NCBI RefSeq assembly: GCF_001644195.2
Contig: NZ_LWBL02000041.1
Location: 83,131 to 147,130 of the forward strand
Length of the DNA stretch: 64,000 bases
Direction of reading: 5' to 3'
Origin: Bacillus marinisedimentorum
GTDB taxonomy: Bacteria > Bacillota > Bacilli > Bacillales > Bacillaceae_O
The notes under the pieces are model-generated. The model did not search any database, was not told where the DNA came from, and worked only from the letters and a program-made list of their open reading frames with translations. This document shows positions 7,661 to 16,038 of the stretch, one piece after another; the first letter of the stretch is position 1, and the number at the start of each line of letters is the position of its first letter. The translations under genes were made by a program, and so were the position numbers.

Positions 7661-10615
7661 ATGATGACATCTGAAAACTTGTTTCAATTTGTTAATGTAC
7701 GCCCTGCCAGGGAAGCACCTCAAGAACATATCGTTAAGCGATTTACAGAATACGATAAAAAAGAAAAGTCGCCGCTGCACAAAAAAGTTGAAGGCCTCGA
7801 AGGTGAACATGCACGCAATAAAGCGATTGATATGGCCTCTGATTTTTTGGAGAACGAACAAAAGGAACTAGACCAAAATCATGACTATCTAAAAAATTTG
7901 ATCGAAAAGGCATTGGGGCAAAACAGTGTAGCTGAAGCAAAAAAAACGTTGGAACAGGCACTTGAACAGCCCTTGAAAGAATATGTGAAAAGTGAGCGGG
8001 CAGTTCGATTAAAGGATTTGTTTTGGGACCTGCTGTATGCCCACACCCTTGCCCCTGAAAAACGCCCTGAAAATAGAGAGCGTGTCTATGAAGGGGTTCG
8101 CGCTTTTCATTTTCTTGAGTTGCTTACCAACCAGAAGGAGAATGATAAACCTTTAACTGAAAAAGAGTTATCAAAAGTAACACCTGCCATTCCTATGGAC
8201 CTTGTACCGCGACCTTTTATTGAAAAGAACGGAAATGAAGACAAGCAAGCAAAGCAGGTTCGGGAGAAATTAAAAAACGTATACGACAAACTGAAGTCAA
8301 TAAACACCACAATCAAGGAAATTAAAAATGTTGATCGAATTCACAAAGCGCAGAAAAGCCGTAAAGTGACTGAGTACACTGAATTTGTTACAGAGATACC
8401 TACTTTAAAAGGCCCTAAGTTTCCAGACTTTAAAGTAGAAGGAATTGATCAAGTAAAAACAATTGAAATGAATGACTCTCCCCCATGGATATTTGAAGGA
8501 TATGGGCAAGAGTTTTTAAGCAAATCTGCATGGAACGTCCTCTCGGGTCACAAGGCCAGTTTTGAAGAATTGGAACCTGCCGAGGTCATCTCCGGGCTAG
8601 AGGGGGAAAAATATACCATGGCAAATCAATTCGTGCGCAATCTCCCTAAAAAATCCATGCAATATGTTATTGCCACAAGTGAATTTAAGGCGATCCTGGA
8701 GGATGTTCCAATTGCCCATTTTCATGGTGATTTGCTGGAGGACGCCATGAACAGGTCCAATTCAGCTGCCGACAGAGGGATTAAGCCGTTAGGCATCGGG
8801 GATCTACTTGTCGTTAAGCAAGAACTGCGTAAATATACCGCAGGTGAAGTAGCTCATATTGAAAATATCATGCAAGGTGAATTCAAGACCCGTACCCATA
8901 GCCGGTCCAGAGAGACTGAAGATATCATCATCACGGAGACAGAACAGCTGGAGGAAAATGAAAAGGATTTGCAAACAACTGAACGGTTCGAACTGCAAAA
9001 AGAAGCCCAGAAAACAATTGAAGACCAAATGAGTTTAAAGGCCGGGGCTTCCATCTCTGCAGAATATGGACCAGTATCCGCATCCGCCTATGCCGATTAT
9101 GCGATCAACCAATCAGCTTCACAATCGTCAAAGACGGCCTCCTCTTTTGCAAAAAGTGTTACAGAGCGCTCAGTATCCCGCATCGAAAAACGAGCCCGTG
9201 AAGAAAGGACCCATCGGACTTTAGAGCGCTTCACAGAAACAAATGAACACGGCTTCAATAACAAAGACAATAACAATTCAGGGCACGTCATCGGGATTTA
9301 CCGTTGGGTGGATAAACATTATAAAGCAAAACTGGTCAACTACGGGCGCCGGCTTATGATTGAATTTATCCTGCCTGAACCTGCTGCCTTCTACCTGCAA
9401 TTACAGTCGCAGCAGAAAGCGGGAGGCTTTACGATGGAAAAGCCTAAAAAACCAATGGTATCCGGAAAACCCCTGCAGCCTGAGCATCTAAATAAATCCA
9501 ACTACACTGACTTTGTGGCTGAATATAATGTACAGGACGTTGAAGCCTATCCCGATGAGGTGAAACGGATATCTGCAGCATTTGCAGAAACAACACACTC
9601 AGACTTTAAAAATGCGGCTTATGCAAAGACAAATGAAAAACTCGTCATCCCGCCGGATTACATTTGTGATGACTTTTACGGGAAAATGAAAATACAGGGC
9701 AATAAAGATACGGATTACTTCTTGATTTGTAATATTGCCGGACAATCATTTGGTTCAGTTACTGCTTACGGACTCGAGGGCGTGATCCCGATCTCTGTAA
9801 ACGGCTGGCTGACTGCTTTCCAGATAAATGTTGTGGCGAAATGCAGGTTGAAGCCGGAAGCAAAACAAGCCTGGCAGATCAAAACCTACCAGGCGATCAT
9901 GAACGCCTATGAACAACAGCTCGCTGAATACAACGAACAACTTGCAGCAGCTCAAATCCAGGCGGGGGTAGAAATCGAAGGCCGCAACCCGGAATTTAAC
10001 CGTAAGATTGTACAAGATGAACTAAAGAAGGGTTCCTTGCGGATGCTGACAAATGACTTTGCCAAAACACGTGTCGACGGCACCTGGCGTTCAAACGAAA
10101 TGTTTAATGCCATGGAAGATAACGGCGAATACGGATACAGGGAGTTTAATATAAGCGAAGCAATTGTGGAAGGGAAAATGGTGCAGTTTTTCGAGCAGTC
10201 TTTCGAATGGCAAAATATGACCTACCTCTTCTATCCGTATTTCTGGGGCCGCAAAAGCAACTGGGACAAAACCTTTCCACTGACCGACATCGATCCGCAG
10301 TTTACAGACTTCTTGCGGGCCGGTTCAGCCCGAGTCGTCATCCCGGTCCATCCAGAATATAACGAAACGGTTTTGCATTACATGGCAACAAATGAAATTT
10401 GGAATGGCGGAAATCCTCCTGCCCTCAACGACCCTCTTTTCATCTCCATCATCGATGAATTGAAGGAAAACGCTGAAGCCTACACAAATGGCGAAATGCC
10501 AGTATGTTCGCCTGATTCACAACACCCTTGCCAAATGGATGAATGGGATGTCAAGCTTCCTACGACACTCGTTTATCTTCAGGAGGATGGGGAGCTTCCG
10601 GATTTTACGGATTGA
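7661..10615 (+). CDS. Large protein of unknown function, partner of the HET-C gene
   Basis: A 984-residue protein I do not recognise. ATG at 7661, or the next codon at 7664, follows AAGGGG, and the gene starts 11 bases after the HET-C stop, so the two are surely co-transcribed. A charged, probably coiled-coil segment spans about residues 410-455. A serine/alanine-rich stretch follows (about 459-500: ASISAEYGPVSASAYADYA), then an arginine/glutamate-rich helix, then GIYRWVDKHYKAKLVNYGRR (about 545). A second helical part includes EQQLAEYNEQLAAAQ (about 750). There is no signal peptide or obvious transmembrane helix. It could be a structural, inhibitory or delivery partner of HET-C; none of these is shown by sequence. 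Confidence 0.85.
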   Translation: MMTSENLFQFVNVRPAREAPQEHIVKRFTEYDKKEKSPLHKKVEGLEGEHARNKAIDMASDFLENEQKELDQNHDYLKNLIEKALGQNSVAEAKKTLEQALEQPLKEYVKSERAVRLKDLFWDLLYAHTLAPEKRPENRERVYEGVRAFHFLELLTNQKENDKPLTEKELSKVTPAIPMDLVPRPFIEKNGNEDKQAKQVREKLKNVYDKLKSINTTIKEIKNVDRIHKAQKSRKVTEYTEFVTEIPTLKGPKFPDFKVEGIDQVKTIEMNDSPPWIFEGYGQEFLSKSAWNVLSGHKASFEELEPAEVISGLEGEKYTMANQFVRNLPKKSMQYVIATSEFKAILEDVPIAHFHGDLLEDAMNRSNSAADRGIKPLGIGDLLVVKQELRKYTAGEVAHIENIMQGEFKTRTHSRSRETEDIIITETEQLEENEKDLQTTERFELQKEAQKTIEDQMSLKAGASISAEYGPVSASAYADYAINQSASQSSKTASSFAKSVTERSVSRIEKRAREERTHRTLERFTETNEHGFNNKDNNNSGHVIGIYRWVDKHYKAKLVNYGRRLMIEFILPEPAAFYLQLQSQQKAGGFTMEKPKKPMVSGKPLQPEHLNKSNYTDFVAEYNVQDVEAYPDEVKRISAAFAETTHSDFKNAAYAKTNEKLVIPPDYICDDFYGKMKIQGNKDTDYFLICNIAGQSFGSVTAYGLEGVIPISVNGWLTAFQINVVAKCRLKPEAKQAWQIKTYQAIMNAYEQQLAEYNEQLAAAQIQAGVEIEGRNPEFNRKIVQDELKKGSLRMLTNDFAKTRVDGTWRSNEMFNAMEDNGEYGYREFNISEAIVEGKMVQFFEQSFEWQNMTYLFYPYFWGRKSNWDKTFPLTDIDPQFTDFLRAGSARVVIPVHPEYNETVLHYMATNEIWNGGNPPALNDPLFISIIDELKENAEAYTNGEMPVCSPDSQHPCQMDEWDVKLPTTLVYLQEDGELPDFTD

Positions 10616-10620
10616 TTGAC

Positions 10621-10671
10621 ATGAAATAGGGGACGGTTTTGCTGATGGGGCAGATACCGTCCTCTGTTTCA
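10621..10671 (+). terminator. Hairpin terminator of the HET-C operon
   Basis: GAAATAGGGGACGGT pairs with ACCGTCCTCTGTTTC and is followed by ATTCTTATT. It is a relative of the hairpin at 4740, placed a few bases after the stop codon of the 984-residue protein. Confidence 0.65.
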
Positions 10672-10836
10672 TTCTTATTCGCCAAGTTCATCTTATAGCC
10701 GGGTATTTCCGATAATTTCAGTCTCATAAATTATGAAAAATCTCTTTCTATCTCTTCCACAGGTTTATGTGTATACTTAACTAAGAACTTGTAAAGGTCC
10801 CCTTTAGCTCCTTCTAAAGGTCTTTAAAAGGGACTA

Positions 10837-10902
10837 AGGGACAGGTCTAACAGGTCCACTGTCCCATAAAAATCAGACGGGACAAGGTAACTGTACCCTT
10901 GC
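10837..10902. repeat. Interspersed GGGACAGG..TGTCCC repeat, copy 3
   Basis: It begins GGGACAGGTC, has a short duplication (AACAGGTCCACTGTCCC), and then shares the ATAAAAATCAGACGGGACAA segment with copy 2. The last half is slightly degraded (AACTGTACCC). It lies between the HET-C operon and the GNAT pseudogene. Confidence 0.75.
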
Positions 10903-10918
10903 TCTTTGTACAGTGTAC

Positions 10919-11354
10919 TTATAGTCTCTTGGATAAATGATATAGCATATGATCTTTAGGACAGTCCTCTAATATGCCAAAAATTTCATATCCATTTTTC
11001 AAATAAAAATCTTTTGCCTGAAAATCATATCTACTCAAATAGGCAAGATGACAACCCATCTTTCTCGCCTCGGTTTCTACAACATTTAATAGTTGTTTCG
11101 CAACTCCCTGATTACGATATTCTTCTTTTATCCATAGTGTTTCAATACTCAGAATATGCAATAGTGCTGAACATGCCAGTATTCCGCCGATAATATCCCC
11201 GTTCTCATCTTTTAAACATCTATTAATGTCAATAAACGGTCTTTCCTGGGTAAGCGGTATGGATTCAAGATTGTATTGCTAGCAACCTGTTTCCCATATA
11301 CTCAGTTTCTTCCTTCAATGGAATTCTTATTTCATACCCTAAGTCCATTTTCAT
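10919..11354 (-). pseudogene. GNAT-family N-acetyltransferase, frameshifted
   Basis: From ATG at 11354 the first frame reads MKMDLGYEIRIPLKEETEY and stops after about 29 codons. A frame offset by one continues without stops as NLESIPLTQERPFIDIN, through DENGDIIGGILA, to YRNQGVAKQLLNVVETEARK (the acetyl-CoA-binding motif R-x-Q-G-V-A) and KDFYLKNGYEIFG. Together they make a typical GNAT of about 145 residues, so a one-base indel near 11280 broke it. The downstream part could still be translated from TTG at 11161 (80 residues) but would lack the N-terminal strands. A sequencing error cannot be excluded. The substrate is unknown. Confidence 0.7.
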
Positions 11355-11548
11355 AACATCATTAAAATGTGAATAACCATCAATACCTGGGCATTAATAT
11401 ATGTTGCTAAATTGTTCAATCTTCTAATAAAACTCAACCTCTTAAATTATTCCTTTATATATTTCTGTTTCTACACCCTAAAAAACACAGGAAACTGCCT
11501 AATTTATAAATCTGCCGATAAACCGTCTTCACATGCATTAAGGAGACA

Positions 11549-11612
11549 GAGGGACAGGCCCACTATTCCAAAATTAGACAGGCTAAGGTACCTATCCCTT
11601 GTCCCTCCCGAA
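11549..11612. repeat. Interspersed GGGACAGG..TGTCCC repeat, copy 4 (degraded)
   Basis: GGGACAGGCCCACTATTCC, an AT spacer, and GGCTAAGGTACCTATCCC, followed by TTGTCCC. This is the most diverged of the four copies, with both palindromes partly lost. Confidence 0.65.
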
Positions 11613-11698
11613 ATTTTAGAATTGATTAAGCACTCTCCGAATTTTGCTGAATTAGCATTAATTAAGAAATCAATTCATTCTTTTTAAATGCAAACAGA

Positions 11699-11731
11699 TA
11701 AAAAAGCAGGAAATTTCTCTCCTACTTCTTC
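11699..11731 (-). terminator. Terminator of the kinase/viperin-like/caspase operon
   Basis: On the minus strand AAGTAGGA pairs (with one G-T) with TTCCTGCTT and is followed by a run of T residues. It lies about 35 bases after the caspase-like stop codon. Confidence 0.65.
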
Positions 11732-11764
11732 TAGTTTTAAGCGTTTAAATTGAAATAGTAAACG

Positions 11765-13612
11765 CTATATCATGATTTTGTTGTGTTTAAGAGTATTTTC
11801 TATAGCCCAATCTATACTCTTTTGCTCATTAATTGTTAAGTCCTGTTTCTTAATAAAATCTTTACAATCGATTCCCAAACTAACTGCTTCAAGTATAAAG
11901 TCCAATTTACCAGGATACAATTTACCGTCAATATTCTCTGTAAACGCTTCTTTTAACAATTCAGGATAAAAAACAAATGCTTTTATAGCAGTTCTTTTCA
12001 CCCATGGATGAGGATCTCTAAGCCCCCAGATTAACGATTCATAATGTCTCTCAAAGATGTCTTTATAGATAGCCATATACTGAAAAATAGCCATTCTCAT
12101 CTCTACTAAAGGTAAGTAAGCTGCTATTTTTAACTCAGAATTAATTTCTTGTACATTATTATTTGAAATGTACTCGTTCAATTTTAAATCTATTTGATCT
12201 CTCCAATTACCATAAAGAGATGATAATAGCCATTTTAATCTTACAGATTTAGTTTTTCCCCTTGTTTCTAAATCATACATAAAACTTATGAACTTACTAC
12301 TTTTTACTTCCAACGGAACAAACTCTTTACCCATATCTGTTTCTGAAATGATACCTTTTAAAAATAAATGGAGATATAAGGGCTGTAATAATGACTTATC
12401 TTTTACAGTTTTTTCAATCCTCGTTAAAAGATGGGGTAGATCTAATTTATTTGTATAACGAATCCAGATATCCAGTATTCCCCAAGAGGTTTTAGTAAGT
12501 GAAGAAGTTAATGCATAATCAATATTACTATATTTACTATCTGTAGTATAAAGATTCGCAAGCCAAACTGCATCTATTTGTGTATCTTTTTCAAAAATAT
12601 TATAAACACGCTCTCTAATTGACTGATTATCTATTTCCTTACGCGCCCCAATTAGACCAATACATTGGTACATCCAATTCTGAGATTCAAGTAGTGATAG
12701 AATTATTCTTTCTTTACGGTTATATATCTTCAGATCACTAATAAGACTACCTAACGCTCTTCTAACTAGCCAATGAGGTTCGCTAGGATAACTGTCAGAT
12801 AAATAATTATCTACTACTTCTAGTTTGGTTTTTTCAGGGATATCCATAAGATAATACCAATACATTTCACGAGTAGTAATATCTGATTCATTAATTCTTA
12901 TAAGAAATCTTTTCTGGAAGTCATCACTATCTTCAACTAGTACAATGTCATTGGCCTTAAGGACCACATCTGATATGCCATTTTGTACATTAATATAACA
13001 ACTCTCACCAAGCGCTTTTATTTCTTCAGCAATCGAATTTAAAGAGATAGTCTTATTTAATTCGTTTAAATAATTAATGACTTTACAAAGGGATTGAGTA
13101 AACAAGCTTCCATCTTTTTCAAACTTCGCTCGCTGAAAAGGATTAGTTGAGGTTATTATAGAAATTTGGTCATTACTAAAAATATTAGAGCTATTTGCAA
13201 TAGTTAATCCTGCTCCTGAATGACAAGAATCTAGTAATAGTATGCTCTGGAACTTAGCACCAAGTAACTTATCTTTAAGTCCTGATATAGTTAATCTTCC
13301 AGTTCTTTCGGAACTCTCAGCATCACTAAATATTAAATCTAAATTTTCATTTTGTATTAACTCTCCATGACCACTAAAATATATTACCAACTTATCCTCT
13401 CCAGTTAATGTCTTTCTTAACACAGATAGAGTGTTGTCAAACTCTGAAAGAGTAGGGCTATATAAGCAGATGCTGTGAACATCCAAAAACTCATCCGCTA
13501 AGACATCCCTTAAAGTTGTATACACTAATTTTGCATCTGTGGATGCGCATGGTATTTTTCCTAGAGACTCAATTTTACATTGTTCAACTCCAATTGAAAG
13601 TAGAGCAATCAT
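11765..13612 (-). CDS. Caspase-like (peptidase C14) protein with helical C-terminal region
   Basis: A 615-residue protein. The N-terminal 220 residues form a caspase-type cysteine protease domain. The catalytic histidine is in VIYFSGHGE (H82) and the catalytic cysteine in ILLLDSCHSG (C130), both with the usual hydrophobic strand before them. The rest is predicted helical; GLRDPHPWVKRTAIKAFVFY (about 540) resembles a HEAT repeat. No signal peptide. In bacterial immunity, caspase-like proteases act as effectors that cleave host targets and stop growth; that role here is inferred. ATG at 13612 follows AGGGAGAT, 16 bases after the small membrane protein. It is the last gene of the AT-rich operon. 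Confidence 0.85.
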   Translation of the reverse strand: MIALLSIGVEQCKIESLGKIPCASTDAKLVYTTLRDVLADEFLDVHSICLYSPTLSEFDNTLSVLRKTLTGEDKLVIYFSGHGELIQNENLDLIFSDAESSERTGRLTISGLKDKLLGAKFQSILLLDSCHSGAGLTIANSSNIFSNDQISIITSTNPFQRAKFEKDGSLFTQSLCKVINYLNELNKTISLNSIAEEIKALGESCYINVQNGISDVVLKANDIVLVEDSDDFQKRFLIRINESDITTREMYWYYLMDIPEKTKLEVVDNYLSDSYPSEPHWLVRRALGSLISDLKIYNRKERIILSLLESQNWMYQCIGLIGARKEIDNQSIRERVYNIFEKDTQIDAVWLANLYTTDSKYSNIDYALTSSLTKTSWGILDIWIRYTNKLDLPHLLTRIEKTVKDKSLLQPLYLHLFLKGIISETDMGKEFVPLEVKSSKFISFMYDLETRGKTKSVRLKWLLSSLYGNWRDQIDLKLNEYISNNNVQEINSELKIAAYLPLVEMRMAIFQYMAIYKDIFERHYESLIWGLRDPHPWVKRTAIKAFVFYPELLKEAFTENIDGKLYPGKLDFILEAVSLGIDCKDFIKKQDLTINEQKSIDWAIENTLKHNKIMI

Positions 13613-13628
13613 ATTATCTCCCTGTCTA

Positions 13629-13937
13629 TTATTTTTCTTTATCTATTTCTTTTAAAGTTTTTTCTTCTCCCTGTATTTTAAGTGTATAGTCACCACTGAA
13701 GTCTTCTCGGCTCCTATACATTTTTACCAATGTTTTTAAGGTGTCGTATACAAAATTGACAGCTAACCCAACAGCAATACTAATAATAATCTCACCTTTT
13801 ACATTAGCTTCAGGTTTTTTATATACCTGAACCTCTTGTGTTTCCCTTTTTAAGGCTTCTTCTAATCCTTTTAATAAGTCAGATACAAATTGTGAATCGT
13901 TTACATTTTCAATCAATACTTCGTTACTTTTATCCAT
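13629..13937 (-). CDS. Small membrane protein of the viperin-like/caspase operon, function unknown
   Basis: A 102-residue protein starting MDKSNEVLIE at ATG 13937, which shares one base with the stop of the radical SAM gene (TAATG) and follows AGGGGGAT. The N-terminal half is acidic and amphipathic (VSDLLKGLEEALKRE). One hydrophobic segment, IIISIAVGLAVNFVYDTL (about residues 50-67), may be a membrane anchor or a buried helix. The C-terminus is charged. An N-terminally longer version would overlap the upstream gene and has no ribosome binding site. It may tether, sense or regulate the protease encoded next; I know no characterised homologue. Confidence 0.75.
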   Translation of the reverse strand: MDKSNEVLIENVNDSQFVSDLLKGLEEALKRETQEVQVYKKPEANVKGEIIISIAVGLAVNFVYDTLKTLVKMYRSREDFSGDYTLKIQGEEKTLKEIDKEK

Positions 13938-14845
13938 TAATAAATATCCCCCTCTTTCATTGGTAGCCATACACCGTACTCCTTCACAAATTTTTCAATT
14001 TCGCTAACAGACTCTTTGTTAAAATTAAAGCAAAAAGCATCTTCACTTCCCTCAGTATGTTGTTTTAATTTACCATCCGGATACAAAATCCAATACTTTG
14101 AATAATTACTGTTATATCTTAACGTAATATTTGCAAATCCAGTATACTTTTCTTTTATTAGATTTTTTATATTAAATACAATCTTATCAAATTCACTTTC
14201 ACTTGTTGCATACAAATGATAGTTCTCTTTTTTATTTGCAGGATGTGGTTGTATTAAACACCATTCCAACGGTTTTACTTCATTAATTAATTCAACAAAC
14301 TGCTCTGCGATGTTAGACATTAAAAATTTTTTTGTTATAAGTGTATTTATTCTTATATTATTGTATCCTTTGTTCTTCAATTCTCTAATTAACTTACTTA
14401 AGCTAGAAAAAGTACCAACCTTCCCTCTTAAGGAATCGTGTTGTGCAGGAGTCGGAGCATCTATTGATATTAGTATCCAACTAAACATTTTAGCGTTATC
14501 AATTAACCACTCTTTCACATTCTCATTTCCAACCCCGCTTGTTGTAATTGTCATTTTAATATCATTACTATAAAGCTCACTACAAATTACATTTAAGTTT
14601 TTATAGGTTAGTGGTTCACCACCAGCGATATCTATTTTTAAAACTCCTAACTTCTTAAACGCTTCCATATAATCATTTAAATGATTTAACGACGTTTCTC
14701 TACCTGTTTTTGTTGCAAAACAATATGGACAGGATAAAAAACACCTGTCCGTAATATGCCAAATAACTTGTGGTAATATTGATTCTACATTGCTGTCTGC
14801 ATTGTAAAATGTATTTTCTTTTGGATCATATTTAATACTTCCCAT
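13937..14845 (-). CDS. Radical SAM enzyme, viperin-like
   Basis: A 302-residue enzyme. CFLSCPYC (C35, C39, C42) binds the 4Fe-4S cluster, and AGGEP (about 74-78) is the SAM-binding motif. Around these the match to viperin is notable: CFATKT after the cysteines resembles viperin CFHTAKT, KKLGVLKIDIAGGEPL resembles KEAGMEKINFSGGEPF, then INTLITKKF and KPLEWCLIQ correspond to INSVINRFN and NPVRWKVFQ, and YSKYWILYPDGKLKQH fits the late SYLILDEYMRFLN region. Viperins convert CTP (or GTP, UTP in prokaryotes) to ddh-nucleotides that stop viral polymerases. ATG 14845 follows AAGGTGA. It overlaps the kinase gene by 14 bases. Another nucleotide- or peptide-modifying radical SAM enzyme remains possible. 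Confidence 0.65.
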   Translation of the reverse strand: MGSIKYDPKENTFYNADSNVESILPQVIWHITDRCFLSCPYCFATKTGRETSLNHLNDYMEAFKKLGVLKIDIAGGEPLTYKNLNVICSELYSNDIKMTITTSGVGNENVKEWLIDNAKMFSWILISIDAPTPAQHDSLRGKVGTFSSLSKLIRELKNKGYNNIRINTLITKKFLMSNIAEQFVELINEVKPLEWCLIQPHPANKKENYHLYATSESEFDKIVFNIKNLIKEKYTGFANITLRYNSNYSKYWILYPDGKLKQHTEGSEDAFCFNFNKESVSEIEKFVKEYGVWLPMKEGDIY

Positions 14846-15830
14846 TCTCAATCACCTTCATAACAAGTTTGTTAATTTCTTCGGGTGACTTCATATTATG
14901 ATTTTCATCCAAACAATCTATAATCAAAATATTTTTATGTTTCTTAGCTAATTCATGATATATATGTCTAGCATTACTTATAATCACTTCAGAGTCTTCA
15001 TAAACGTCTGCCTTCTCTCCAACATACTGTCTAAATCCTTTAGTTGAAATATTTTTCTTAGAAGTTTCTTCATTTAAATCCAAAACAATATACAAGTCTG
15101 GAACTGGTAATCCCAACTGTGAATGTTCTAAATCAAAAATCCAATTTACAAATTCAAAACGCTGGTTCGGTTCTACCCTGGCACTTTGATAAACAGCGCT
15201 AGAAAGTGTAAAACGGTTTAATAACAGATAATCGTATTGTGTAAAATTAAAATTTTCGAAGGCTTTCCACCTATCAAGGGCATACCACAAAGACATAGAT
15301 TTTGGGTCAACTTTGTTTGCATCAAAAGTTCCCATTCCTGAAAGGAACTTACCAATATGACTACCAAAAAAGCTTTCATAAATAGGAAATGACTTGCTCG
15401 CTACTCCTTTTTTATCTTTTTTAAGACGGTTCTCAAGCAAAGACATCTGAACGGTTTTACCACTACCGTCAATACCCTCGAATGCAATAATAGTTGTTTG
15501 ATTTCCGTCAGGAAATATCAAAGATGTATGTGATGAATATAAGTTAACAAGTTTTTCTTTGGAAATCTGATACTTTTTGGAAGCATCTCTAATGTACTTA
15601 TTCCTTAAATCTCTCGGTAGATAATCAAGTTCATCGGCGTTAGTATAACACCATGCTAGAATATTAACGGCATTATTAACTCTTGCTTCTGACATATTGT
15701 AAATATTTCCATCATACCATTTCAACAATTTATATAGTGATTTTTCGGACAAATCCCCAGGATTAACTAAAAAATCATCTTTAAAACTGGACTTTTCAAT
15801 TAAATTCAATAAATCCTTCACTTTTATCAC
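14832..15830 (-). CDS. Thymidylate-kinase-like nucleotide kinase with an extra N-terminal domain
   Basis: A 332-residue protein. Residues 1-110 are an unassigned helical domain. From about 112 it is a thymidylate-kinase-like P-loop kinase, with Walker A in FEGIDGSGKT (G119-T126), then LWYALDRWKAF (the DR-containing substrate segment), LLLNRFTLSSAVYQ, and DLYIVLDLNEETS. Ordinary thymidylate kinase is about 210 residues without the extension. It is the first gene of the operon and overlaps the viperin-like gene, so it probably supplies or processes that enzyme's nucleotide, as CMPK2 is thought to do beside vertebrate viperin; this is inference. GTG at 15830 is the listed start; a second GTG nine bases later lies better behind GAGGTGAT. 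Confidence 0.8.
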   Translation of the reverse strand: MIKVKDLLNLIEKSSFKDDFLVNPGDLSEKSLYKLLKWYDGNIYNMSEARVNNAVNILAWCYTNADELDYLPRDLRNKYIRDASKKYQISKEKLVNLYSSHTSLIFPDGNQTTIIAFEGIDGSGKTVQMSLLENRLKKDKKGVASKSFPIYESFFGSHIGKFLSGMGTFDANKVDPKSMSLWYALDRWKAFENFNFTQYDYLLLNRFTLSSAVYQSARVEPNQRFEFVNWIFDLEHSQLGLPVPDLYIVLDLNEETSKKNISTKGFRQYVGEKADVYEDSEVIISNARHIYHELAKKHKNILIIDCLDENHNMKSPEEINKLVMKVIENGKY

Positions 15831-15838
15831 CTCGTACC

Positions 15839-15856
15839 TTGTATCACAATATACAA
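15839..15856 (-). promoter_or_regulatory. Inverted repeat upstream of the kinase/viperin-like operon, candidate operator
   Basis: TTGTAT-CACAAT-ATACAA is a perfect 6-bp inverted repeat with a 6-base spacer, ending 8 bases before the first GTG. A weak promoter (AAGACA, 16 bases, TATATT on the minus strand) overlaps it. It could be an operator, but short AT-rich palindromes also arise by chance. Confidence 0.4.
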
Positions 15857-16038
15857 AGCTTCATATTAATGTCTTTAAAATATATCATAACAAAAAAACA
15901 CTACCTTTAGGATAAGTGTAACTTAAGTTTTCTAAACACATTCAAAATTTTATTAAGACCATAAATTTTCATAGTCCTAATTCCCCCTGTTGAACAAACA
16001 AATTTTAAGGATTGTTTTGGTTCCGCTTTTGTACTACC

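Larger units (their letters stand above)
11355..11764. other. Intergenic stretch with repeat copy 4 and a terminator, no gene seen
   Basis: AT-rich spacer between the broken GNAT and the caspase gene. Apart from the repeat at 11549 and the hairpin at 11699 I see nothing. An open frame at 11412-11687 runs through the repeat and has no ribosome binding site. Confidence 0.6.

Noticed and set aside
11412..11687. 91-residue plus-strand frame
   Set aside because: It runs through repeat copy 4, without a site or recognisable family.
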